A stretch of 64,000 nucleotides of DNA. It comes from Lycorma delicatula (lineage: Eukaryota; Arthropoda; Insecta; Hemiptera; Fulgoridae). The stretch is from contig NC_134458.1 in assembly GCF_047948215.1 (NCBI RefSeq), forward strand, positions 134,915,571-134,979,570. Reading direction: 5' to 3'. The translations under genes were made by a program, and so were the position numbers. Every line of letters begins with the position of its first letter. The stretch's first letter is position 1. The notes below the pieces were generated by a model. The model worked only from the letters and a program-made list of their open reading frames with translations. It searched no databases and was not told the origin of the DNA. Below, in pieces: positions 55,230 to 64,000 of this stretch.

Positions 55230-56460
55230 AGTCCAAATATGCCCATTTTAAAACACTGCCTGGACTATTTCCTACATTTCTCTTATTAAATGTGGCAATT
55301 GCTTCATAGCTAATTCTTTAAAATGTCTTTAATCTATAGCATAATAGCTTTAGGAAGGTGTCTTATGTTCATATTTTTCTTTGTTAACAATGGCTTTTTG
55401 ATACTTGTATTGTCTGGACCTTTCAGACATAAATAATGTGCAGACAATTCATTACTAGAGCCAAGATGGAGTTATTCTGCCCAGACAGCTTGTTTCCCTG
55501 CATGTATTTTGTCGAATAGCTAGACCATAGTAGGTTTGAATTTCATCAATAAAATCTGTGAGTCGCCTATGACCTTCTATTGTTTTTCATCTAAAAGTGT
55601 AGGTTCTCCATTTTATTTTTATGTTTTCTAAGATGACTGCCTATACATTTTTGAATATGGCCCAGACACTATAACTTTTTAATTGCATAATCTGGACCAT
55701 ATGGTTCTGCTGCAACAACAGATGGAAAGGTAGCACTCTCTCAATCTCCCATGTAATATTTTTGCCTGATATAGTTCACTTATTGCGATTACCACGCCAT
55801 GTCAACAGCACCTGCCTCCTTCATTCCACCACTAACTCCTTTATAATTAGCCAAACAGTTATCATTTTGCTTATTTTCCACTTTATTTTCAAACCTAAAA
55901 TATTTTGAGAACACCTTCACATCAATAACTTTTCTATTATTCTCTGCTATGGCAGTTACAGCACCATTCAGAGACAAGTAGCTTCTATGTTGCCATGATC
56001 CGTCAAAGATTGCAGTTATATCCTTACAACCATCATTTTCTTGCACACAATCTGCAACTGCTTTTTTCATTGAATCTTTACAAACATTTTTTACTACATT
56101 ATAAATTATGTTGTTGGAATACATAAATGCAGCAGGCCTGAGCATTTTCATACCACAGAATGTTCTTGTAGCTTCTTTGTCCTTACCAATGCATAAGCTG
56201 TATGCATGTTTATTTCTGCCTTATTGATGGTAAAAATTCACTGTTATTTTTAAAGACTTCAAAACCACAGTTCTTAAATTTAATATTAATATTAATACTT
56301 AGACCTCCCCTGTTGCTTGTAAAAACACAAGAAGCTTTGCAGTTTTTGCAAACTGCAATTTCTTAAAGTAAACATTCCAGTTTTTGGAGATTTATGATGT
56401 CATTAGTCACTATTGTTATTTTTGTTTTCATAAACTTCATAGCTAGATGATGAGCCCACC
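55230..56460 (-). pseudogene. MULE-like (Mutator-type) transposase relic
   Basis: On the minus strand: KNCKASCVFTSNRGGLSINI-like N-terminal zinc-binding text (about 56350-56290), then the open frame 56151-55789 with VADCVQENDGCKDITAIFDG, WQHRSYLSLNGAVTAIAENN, GKVIDVKVFSKYFR-like strands (here RKVIDVKVFSKYF) and ANYKGVSGGMKEAGAVDM. Further on, in shifted frames, come GHRRLTDFIDEIQTYYGLAIR and YQKAIVNKEKYEHK. The DG in FDGSWQ fits the first catalytic Asp of MULE-type DDE enzymes. I recall this family as a widespread insect protein with a Mutator-like transposase domain. Stops and shifts show it is dead. It lies antisense in a Cyt-b5-r intron. Confidence 0.8.
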
Positions 56461-57897
56461 TTCTTTTTTGACGAGCTCTCCCTTTTTTGTATATTAATAC
56501 TGGGAGGTGTATTACTTGTACTAGGTTGGGCTTCAAAATTGAAGTTCTCTCAAGTCTAAAATGTTTTACTTGTCTAGGAACACCAGTGAAGAATGACTTT
56601 CTTTTTTAAATGGCTTTAAAGAATCCGGGTATTTTTAAAAGAATATAAATTCTTCACAAAAGAAAAAAATAACAGTTTTATATCACTTCACAAAACAGAG
56701 TTAAAAATGATCACTTCACAAAGAAAACTAGAACTGAAAGCACAGAAATGGTTTCTCAAATGAAGTGAGGTTGGTAAAAGAGTAACATAACTACAGGAAA
56801 AAAGTATGGCCAACTTGAAAAACAAGACAAAGAAATTACAAATTTTATATTCTACAAATTAGTAGCCTGTATAACATTCCTTCATAAAAAAAATTCAAAA
56901 TGCTCAGAATTGCATAAATTTGATTTTGAAGACCCTAAAGACTAACAAAATTCAAAGACAAAAATCCAAAAAAATAATTTTTTCTCCCATACAGGTCCCA
57001 TAACTTCCCTTAAAATTTAATTGGATTTTTGATTGAAAAGTCAATGAGGACGTTTCCATTTGAATAATAGATAGTTAGTTATAGTACCTCAACAATACAT
57101 TGCTGCCAATCTAAGTTTTCCTTACTCTTATGGAATATAAACTGGAAATATGAAACAGTTTTAACTGTTTAACAGTGGTTTAAAGGGAATTTATTAAAAA
57201 TTATACTTCTTATAATTTTAAGATTAGTATCAGCATTTAATTTTGATTTTTATTCAACAATATGTTGAAAAACACAGAAATTTACAAGAACTAGGAATTT
57301 CTATCTGTTTTCATGTTTTTAGGGATAATTAATTTTTCATATGTTGTAGGATTAACTTTAAAAATTGAATTCTTGCTTCTGCTATTAAGTAATTGGATTG
57401 CAAAATATATTCAGAAATTAAGAAATCCATCTTTCAGTTTGTTTGCCTATACATGTATCATACTGGTCATGAAATCACAAAACCACTGCTGACTCTTAAT
57501 TCCTGTAGTTACCTTAATTATATTTCTTGGAGTCTTCTTGGAGACATTAGTAGGTAAGTTGAAGAGCTTATTTTATAAAACTCAACTTACAGAAGACTCT
57601 TTTATGAAGTGTTTATATATGTTTAATCACTGATGGGTTAATTTTGAAAACTTAAAAAATTTCTTTTTTTTGTGTATTTTACATTAATACACTATTTTAA
57701 AAATAACAACTCTGCTTTCCATCAATTATTTTTCCATCATTGATATTTAGAAAAAAAATTTGGTATAGATTATTATTATTATTTTATTTTGTATAAATTA
57801 AAAGCATTTCTCTTTTGTATTAATATTATTAGTTTTTGAAGCTATATTCTATTATTTTATAAATAAATTAGATTTTAAACATTATTTTTATTTGCAG
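56461..57897. other. Intron right of the MULE-like relic
   Basis: No gene found. Terminal inverted repeats for the MULE-like relic could not be recognised. Acceptor tttatttgcag ends at 57897. Confidence 0.6.
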
Positions 57898-58092
57898 ATC
57901 TATAATATTTCTAGACTCACTGGTAATTAGTACATTATTAACAGCAGTATTTGCTGCAAGATATTATAGTATATTTCTTGGAATTACATCTGGAATCTTA
58001 CTTTCATGTGCAACAATCGTTAGTCACAATTTTTTCCACCAGCGAGATAACTGGAGAATGTATTATTTTCAGTTATCATTATTATCAGTAAC
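57898..58092 (+). CDS. Cyt-b5-r: Cyt-b5-r exon: first membrane spans and histidine box
   Basis: Starts with the last base of an Arg codon, then SIIFLDSLVISTLLTAVFAA and YSIFLGITSGILLSCATIVS, two hydrophobic spans. These are followed by HNFFHQRDNWRMYYF. The HNFFH motif fits the first histidine box (HxxxH) of membrane fatty acid desaturases, here at the membrane exit. It ends with two bases (AC) of a Thr codon at gtaagt. Length 195 bp with matching phases on both sides. Confidence 0.94.
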
Positions 58093-58359
58093 GTAAGTAT
58101 ACTTTTTTTAAGCTCTGTATGTATTCATGTTTTCTACAGAATTTTATTAGTGGGGTAGAATCTTCATAAGGAATGAAAACCAATAGCTTGCAGTAGTATT
58201 AAGATTGCAAGGTAGTAAGAATATTCAGTAGAAAATCATTTAAATCTTCTATGGTTTGACAAATTTCCTGCTAGTTCATAAAGTCATTTCATATTGTTAA
58301 TTTATTTCATTTTTTTTATTTTGACTGTAATTGCAGTAAAATTCCATTGATTAAATGTA
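58093..58359. other. Intron left of the mariner
   Basis: Donor gtaagt at the left; TA target copy at 58358-58359. Nothing else is seen. Confidence 0.7.
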
Positions 58360-59548
58360 CGAGGTGTGTGAGAAAAATAATGAGATTGGTAACGCTGTGT
58401 CTACCGGTCTGTGCTAGACCAGTTTGTTCATACCTTCCACATGCTCAGTACGAGTTTCAACTCCGTTCAGCCAACACATTATTTTTGACAGCACCAGCAG
58501 TGAAGTTCTGTTTTTGTTGTGTGTTATGAAAATGGAGCATCGGAATTTAGAGTGACGTTGTGCAATCAAGTTTTGTGTTAAACTTGGGGAATCCATAAGT
58601 GTGACCTTTGAAAAGTTAAAACAGGCCTCTGGGGAACAGGAACAATGCTTATCAAGAGCACAAGTTTTCCGTTGGTATAAATCATTTTTGGAAGGCCAAG
58701 AACACGTTGAAGATCAATCTCGCTCAAGGAGACCTTCAAGTTCAAAATCTGATGAAAACGTTGAGCATGTGAGGGTTCTTGTGAGATCAGACCGTCGTTT
58801 AACAATAAGGATGATGAATGACAATTAAATTTAAACACTTTCACTGTACATCAAATTTTGACAGACAATTTGGAAAGGCAAAAGGTTTATGCAAAATTTG
58901 TGCCAAAAACCTCACAATGGAACAGAAGGACAATTGAAGAAACGTGTGCATTGATCTTCTTGAGAGGATTGACAATACCAAGTATTCTTCAATCGTGTGA
59001 TCACAGGTGATGAATCCTGGATTTATGAGTACGATCCTGAAACAAAGCGGCAAAGCAAAGAGTAGCTGGCACACTCCGTCATCTCCTCGACCGAAAAAAT
59101 GTCAAATGAGCAAATCAAAAATCAAAACCATGCTGATTTGCTTTTTTGACAGTAGGGGTATCGTGCATAAAGAATTTGTTCCTCCAGGACAATGCCCCAT
59201 GTCACATTGCCATTTCCATCACGGAAGTTTTGACCTCAAAACGCATTCCTATGGTTCCTAAACCCCCCTATTCACTTGATTTGAGTACTTGTGACTTTTT
59301 CCTTTTTGTGAAATTAAAATGACGTCATTTTGGAACTCGGGAGAACATTCAAAAGACTGTGACTGACCAGTTAAAAACCCTACCAGCTGAAGCCTTCCAG
59401 CGCTGCTACCAGGAGTGGGAACGACTCCACCGGTGTATAGCTGCCCAAGGGAACTACTTTGAAGGGGATAATATTGTTGTTTGAAAAAAATAAAAACTTT
59501 GGTAAGTAAAAACTTTGGTAAGTCTCATTACTTTTCTTACACACCTTG
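58360..59548 (+). mobile_element. mariner (DD34D) element, full span, decayed ORF
   Basis: Left end cgaggtgtgtgagaaaaata and right end, in reverse complement caaggtgtgtaagaaaagta, are flanked by TA on both sides (58358-58359 and 59549-59550). Length is 1,189 bp. The transposase begins near 58531 (MEHRNLE) and shows AQVFRWYKSFLEGQEHVEDQ (58600-58690), GRPSSSKSDENVEHVR-like text, ITGDESWIYEYDPETK (first Asp, near 59000), LQDNAPCHIA (second Asp, near 59190) and VPKPPYSLDLSTCDFFLF (third Asp, near 59250), then AEAFQRCYQEWERLHRCIAA. All three Asp codons survive, but stops and frameshifts separate them. It sits sense in the large intron of Cyt-b5-r. Confidence 0.93.
58601..58828 (+). pseudogene. 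mariner transposase DNA-binding part
   Basis: This 75-codon frame includes LKQASGEQEQCLSRAQVFRW (first helix-turn-helix), YKSFLEGQEHVEDQSRSRRP and HVRVLVRSDRRLTIRMM (second helix-turn-helix). It continues from upstream ATG text after an earlier stop and ends at a stop at 58826-58828 where LNLNTFTVHQILTDNLER resumes in another frame. Confidence 0.85.
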
Positions 59549-59653
59549 TATATTACAGGTATACAACTAATAAAACTATTCTAATTTTTCTTATAAAATA
59601 TATTTATTTAATTTTCTTTATTTTCCTTTGAGTATTTTGCAGTCTGTTAAACT

Positions 59654-59955
59654 CTCTCTCTCTCTTTTCCTGTTTAGCCTCCGGTAACTACCGTTTAGAT
59701 AATTCTTCAGAGGATGAATGAGGATGATATGTATGAATGTAAATGAAGTGTAGTCTTGTACATTCTCAGTTCGACCATTCCTAACATGTGTGGTTAATTG
59801 AAACCCAACCACCAAAGAACACCGGTATCCATGATCTAGTATTCAAATCCGTGTAAAAATAACTGGCTTTACTAGGACTTGAACGCTGTAACTCTCGACT
59901 TTCCAAATCAGCTGATTTGGGAAGACGCGTTAACCACTACACCAACCCGATGGGT
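59654..59955 (-). mobile_element. tRNA-derived SINE, family B, copy 3, with 15-bp TSD
   Basis: Flanked by identical 15-bp direct repeats gcagtctgttaaact (59639-59653 and 59956-59970). On the minus strand the head holds an A-box-like tggtgtagtggttaacgcg and a B box gcgttcaagtcc. The body is 'cacggatttgaatactagat', 'ttctttggtggttgggtttc' and 'acttcatttacattcataca', with a GA-rich 3' end (ctctctctctc on the plus strand). The perfect target duplication indicates a recent insertion. Confidence 0.93.
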
Positions 59956-59970
59956 GCAGTCTGTTAAACT

Positions 59971-60240
59971 AGAGAACAATAAGCACCCCCCCCTCCCTTG
60001 GACCAAAGAGATGATGATAATATGTATGACACGTAAATGAGATGAAGTCTTGTACAGACTCAGGTCGGCCAGTCCTGAGACGTGTGGGTTCACCAGTATT
60101 CACTGTCTAGTATTCAGATTTGTATAAAAGCACTAACTTTTACTAGGAATGAACTTCAGAACCTTCAACTTTGAAAATCAGCTGTTAAACAACTGATTTG
60201 CAGTGATGAGTTAACCGCTGTACCAGCCAGATGGGGGGTA
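59971..60240 (-). mobile_element. tRNA-derived SINE, family B, copy 4 (older)
   Basis: Same strand and body as copy 3 but more diverged, with a poly-C tract near 59986-59995 and parts of the body missing ('tcaccagtattcactgtcta' joins distant sections). The head at about 60185-60235 keeps 'tggctggtacagcggttaac'-type text. Copy 3 inserted at its tail. Confidence 0.85.
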
Positions 60241-61356
60241 AATATATTTTTATTATTTTATATTTAATTAGGCAGTGTTAAAAAAATAAGTGTAATAAAA
60301 TTTATGCACAAAAAATTAGGTCTTATTATAAAATTTAACTTCCTCTATTTTCATACCGCACCATTTTGTATATGGATATCTTACATTCATGTAACAAACA
60401 AAATAAAACAAATTCTTTATGTTACTAATTGTAAAATGCGGTGTTATTCATAGTGGTTGCAGAATTAATTTTTTATTATTATCACGTATAGTAATTATTT
60501 TATCATGGGTCATAAATCATGAAATGAAAATTATGATTTTTTAAACTTTTTTATTATAATGAACAAAACTTTTCTTTTTACCTTTATTGTTAATTATCAT
60601 ACATTTTTACATTGCTGCCTAATTCTGGAGTTGTGATTGACAATGTTTTATATCATAATTCACTTGATAACTAAGCTTCACTTCAAGAAAAAATGAAATG
60701 CAGAACTGGTTAACAAATAGAAATTATCATTTACTACATCTATTCTACATTCAGAGTTATGTGATATAGTAAAACAATGTTTATATTTATATGTTTAAAT
60801 ACAGTATTGAGATATAAAATTGATGAAGTTTTTAATTTTAAGGTAATTACTACCCTATCATCTTGAACTGAATTTGAATGAAATAGTCTATAGTCATTAG
60901 AAAACATCATATTGACAAACATAATACAGAAAAGATCATATACGCTATAGAATTGTTTTTAGATCACTGTTGCAAGTTTTTATTAATAACCACTTTAAAG
61001 CTTCCAGTTTCAGTTTATGATATTCACCTTTATGACACCTTAAGGCACTACAAAGCTAGCTAGCTAGTATCCTGAGGTTTGTTCATAAGTTCCACAGTGA
61101 TTGTGAGAAGCAATATAAAAAAAACTCTTAAAAATCTATTCTTGTTACATCTACTGAGCTTAGTATGAATATAACAAATATAGTTAGTTAAGTCCACCAT
61201 GCTGAACAGGCTAGAAGATTGTAACTTGGGAATCGCAGCATCACCTGTCAGAAAGGGGTGACAAGGAACTCAACTCAGTGAAGTTCCACGGGGATCGACG
61301 GAACATGGATTTGCATCCTGTTGATTTGCATCCAGGTCTAACTCAGTGTAGTCTAA
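60241..61356. other. Intron sequence without other features
   Basis: No gene or recognised repeat. A GC-richer patch near 61195-61340 has no motif I know. It ends at the left target copy of the next SINE. Confidence 0.6.
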
Positions 61357-61513
61357 TTTTTTTTTTAACCTCTGGGGCCACCATTAGTACTCCTTCAGAG
61401 GATAAGATGAATAATTTGTAGTGTGTGTGAAAATGCCATGCCTGACTGGGATTTGAACCCAGGACCTCTGGATGAAAGGCCAAGATACTACCACTCACGC
61501 CATGGAGGCTGGC
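61357..61513 (-). mobile_element. tRNA-derived SINE, family A, copy 4, with TSD
   Basis: The best preserved copy of family A. On the minus strand: 'gcctccatggcgtgagtggt' (A box tggcgtgagtggtag) and 'ctgggttcaaatcccagtca' (near-perfect B box), then 'aggcatggcattttcacaca' and a body ending in a poly-A (poly-T on plus at 61357-61367). Flanking 17-bp direct repeats aactcagtgtagtctaa (61340-61356) and aactcagtctagtttaa (61514-61530) differ at two positions. Confidence 0.92.
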
Positions 61514-61694
61514 AACTCAGTCTAGTTTAACGTAACCTAATTTAACTGATGCAGATGGATGCCCTCATCCCCACAAACAGGTTCCCATCATACTCCTCAG
61601 TCTCCTCAGTCACAATGATGCACCTCACCATCTCGGAGCCACATTCCACTTCTTAGTGCTGGTGAGCATGATACTGATTATGTGGTTTATGTCT

Positions 61695-61989
61695 TTTTTT
61701 TCCTGTTTATCCTCCGGTAATTACCATGCAGATAATACTTCAGAGGATGAATGAGGTTGATATGTATGAGTATAAATGAAGTGTAGTCTTGTACAATCTC
61801 AGTACAACCATTCTTGAGATGTGTGGTCAATTGAAACCCAACCACCAAAGAACACCGTTATCCATGATCTAGTATTCAAATCCATGTAAAAATAACTGAC
61901 TTTACTAGGACTTGGAACGCTGGAACTCTCAACTTCCAAATCAGCTGATTCGGGAAGACGTGTTCACCACTAGACCAACCCAGTGGGTT
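61695..61989 (-). mobile_element. tRNA-derived SINE, family B, copy 5, with TSD
   Basis: Same orientation and body as copy 3. It is flanked by direct repeats tgtggtttatgtct (61681-61694) and tgtggttcatgtct (61990-62003), one mismatch in 14. The head has 'tggtctagtggtgaacacg' as A box, the B box reads 'gcgttccaagtcc', with one extra base. Confidence 0.92.
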
Positions 61990-62427
61990 TGTGGTTCATG
62001 TCTAGTGGGCCTGTTACCGACAACATACCATGTACTTCAATTCATCTACCTGTTGCATATAAAAATCATGTGTTCGACATCATCAAGAAACAATATGAGC
62101 ACAAGTTGTCTTTGCTGTGCCCACAAATGTACAAATATGATGTGAAGCAGCCATGACCTGACAGAAACTGAGTAAGGAAATAGTTAGGCTCTCCAAATCC
62201 CTAACTAATCCACAGGATAACACTTTAATTAACCTGTTTGTCATCTTCTCTTGTCAGATGCATTCCACCTGGACTGCCTAGGAGAACACTATAAGACATA
62301 AAGTCTATTTAAAATTTATTGAATAAACTTTAGTTTATTCTAACTGGTTCAGCCTTTTTTCTTTTTATTTTAAAACGTCATAGCACTTTAATAAGATTGT
62401 AACATTTTTTTCTAAACATATTTTCAG

Positions 62428-62619
62428 TGACTGGAGAATTTCTCATGCTTTAAGTCATCATGCATACACAAATACACATCAGGATTTAGAAGTAATGATG
62501 TTGGAACCTTTCTTTCAGTGGTTACCAAGGGAAGATAAAAACTGGATTGTTCGTTACTTCTCATGGGTCTATTCACCTTTTATATATGTATCAATATTTT
62601 ATGCTCAAGGACTAAATAG
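62428..62619 (+). CDS. Cyt-b5-r: Cyt-b5-r exon: second histidine box
   Basis: Completes a Thr codon and reads DWRISHALSHHAYTNTHQDL. HALSHH fits the second histidine box (HxxHH) of membrane desaturases. It continues EVMMLEPFFQWLPREDKNWI and YFSWVYSPFIYVSIFYAQGL, the next membrane segment, and ends with AG of an Arg or Ser codon at gtaaga. Together with the three exons above this yields about 217 contiguous residues. The third histidine box and the C-terminus are not in the window. Confidence 0.94.
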
Positions 62620-64000
62620 GTAAGAATCTATAATTTTAATTAATATTTAGGACTATTTAAGAGATAAATAAACTTATTTTAAATAAAATTGAAAGTAGAT
62701 ATTTGGATTAATTAGAAGTTCTGATTTTCAGATTATTATAAATTATTCAAAAATTGTTAATTGAATTAATTTCAGTGTTATGCATCTTGCCAAAATAGAG
62801 AATAAAGTCTACATAAAAATAGTCAACTCTCAATTATCTGCAATGGACAAATGTTTCTGAACTGGTAAATTTTTGGAACTCGTGAAATCTGTTACAATAA
62901 GATCATGGAAGAAACATCATGGAAATTAAAGGAAAAGTTCAAAGGACCCAGACAATATCTACATTTAATAATTTAATTTATTACACAGTCTAAGCACACC
63001 CAGGTGAAGAGTATATGCTGACACCTTCCAATCCTCCTTTTTCAATGGAATTATGCTCTTGTAAATGGCATCCATTTAAAAAAAAGTTAGAAAATTAAAG
63101 TAAACTTAAGTATGAATTGAATATTTCCAATCTATTTTCTGTTTGTTCATTTAATTTATTGAGATCATGAGTCCCCCCCCCCCCAGATGACCATCTCCAA
63201 ACTTCATCAAATTTTGCGTGGACTTTTGCTGTGGTCTTAAATGCCATTTTACCAAATTGTAGCTCTATATCTGCTATTGATAATTTTCTGTGATCTCTTG
63301 AAAAAAGGGTACTTACTGGTAATTCGCACATACATGCAAAAAAATTCTAACTTTGACTTATAATTCTGAAGGCAATAATAAAGCTATAGGTTTGAGTTTT
63401 AATACTTTCGGTTAACATTTTATGCTGAATTCATATATGTTACTGTTTTTTTAACAGATTTGATTCGTTTATAAATTTCAATAATTATACATTTTCATAT
63501 ATGTTGATTTTTTGATGAATTTACAACCAAAATTTACAACACACTTTTAAAATTTAAAGAAAGCCCATTATAACTGAGAAACTTATCCACTAAATATCTA
63601 GCCTACCACATAGAGTTCAATCAAGCAGCATGTTTATGTATATAGAATTGACTAATTCATGCACTACTGTCAGCTGACAACTGCAATGGGGACGTATACA
63701 TTCTTGTAGAAAATATATAACAAAAGTACAGAAAAAAAATAAAAACACAATGACAAATTATACAACTAATATATACATATATCAACCAGCTTAGAAAATT
63801 ACTAATATTTTTAGGAAAGAAAGGTATGTTGCTTAAAAAATATCAAACAAAATGCAAAATAACATACAGAATACCAACAAACTTAACTAATACCATTACT
63901 GACATTTTCACTGAAGAAGTTACTACTGCTAAGCAGCTTTAAAAAGTCATATAGAAAAAAAGAAACAAGATCAAATTTTCAAAATGAGTTGTTTATATGT
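62620..64000. other. Intron following the last visible exon
   Basis: No further exon was found before the window ends. A poly-C tract lies at about 63172-63184. A minus-strand frame (63331-63095) spans it without recognisable domain. The donor gtaaga at 62620 shows that the transcript continues. Confidence 0.7.

Noticed and set aside
61357..61513. Possible functional tRNA gene on the minus strand
   Set aside because: A and B boxes are present, but the sequence continues into a SINE body with a poly-A end and target duplication, and a proper cloverleaf with acceptor stem is not formed.
63095..63331. 78-codon minus-strand frame near the right end
   Set aside because: It spans a poly-C tract that gives a Gly run and has no recognised domain; probably intronic chance ORF.

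Overview
The window looks like nuclear DNA of an arthropod, most probably an insect. It is AT-rich, has intron-containing coding sequence, many decayed transposons and tRNA-derived SINEs, and shows no bacterial or phage gene organisation. The order of insect cannot be fixed from sequence alone.

The only host gene I can support is a cytochrome b5-related gene (Cyt-b5-r type, fused cytochrome b5 and fatty-acid-desaturase-like domains). It is on the + strand in the right-hand fifth of the window. Four internal exons (51124-51330, 53989-54185, 57898-58092, 62428-62619) have GT/AG borders and compatible phases. The first exon was not found, and the gene runs off the right edge. Its introns hold SINEs, two mariner-type relics and a MULE-like relic.

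Almost everything else recognisable is mobile DNA. (1) 1-5.3 kb: dispersed AT-rich repeats, two minus-strand non-LTR reverse transcriptase tails and a mariner half. (2) 5.3-8.7 kb: a SINE, then an R1-like LINE whose RT segment and ORF1/endonuclease segment lie in opposite orientations. (3) 9.6-10.9 kb and 14.1-15.4 kb: two full-span Tc1/mariner-type elements with terminal inverted repeats (TIRs). (4) 17.9-20.9 kb: a GC-rich R1-like LINE that has lost most of its endonuclease and RT. (5) 22.2-25.2 kb: a complete-looking hAT element of Buster type with an intact 666-codon transposase, matching TIRs and an identical 8-bp target duplication. (6) 25.8-27.0 kb: another mariner relic. (7) 27.5-30 kb: a pogo-like end and a decayed multicopy arthropod protein. 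(8) 31.8-33.3 kb: GC-rich LINE-UTR-like islands and repeats. (9) 34.4-37.9 kb: a decayed RTE/BovB-type LINE. (10) 41.2-43.0 kb: an unusual Tc1/mariner-type element with inverted repeats of over 500 bp. (11) 44-46 kb: a jockey/CR1-like LINE tail and a diverged second copy of its 3' flank. (12) 49.7-50.2 kb: a minus-strand copy of the LINE 3' UTR seen at 20.5 kb.

I see no CRISPR array, rRNA, functional tRNA or prokaryote-style operon. The best candidates for something unusual are the long-TIR element, the intact hAT element, the two complementary broken mariner copies, the inverted LINE mosaic, and a recurrent class of perfect or near-perfect inverted repeats with spacers of only 1-5 nt.
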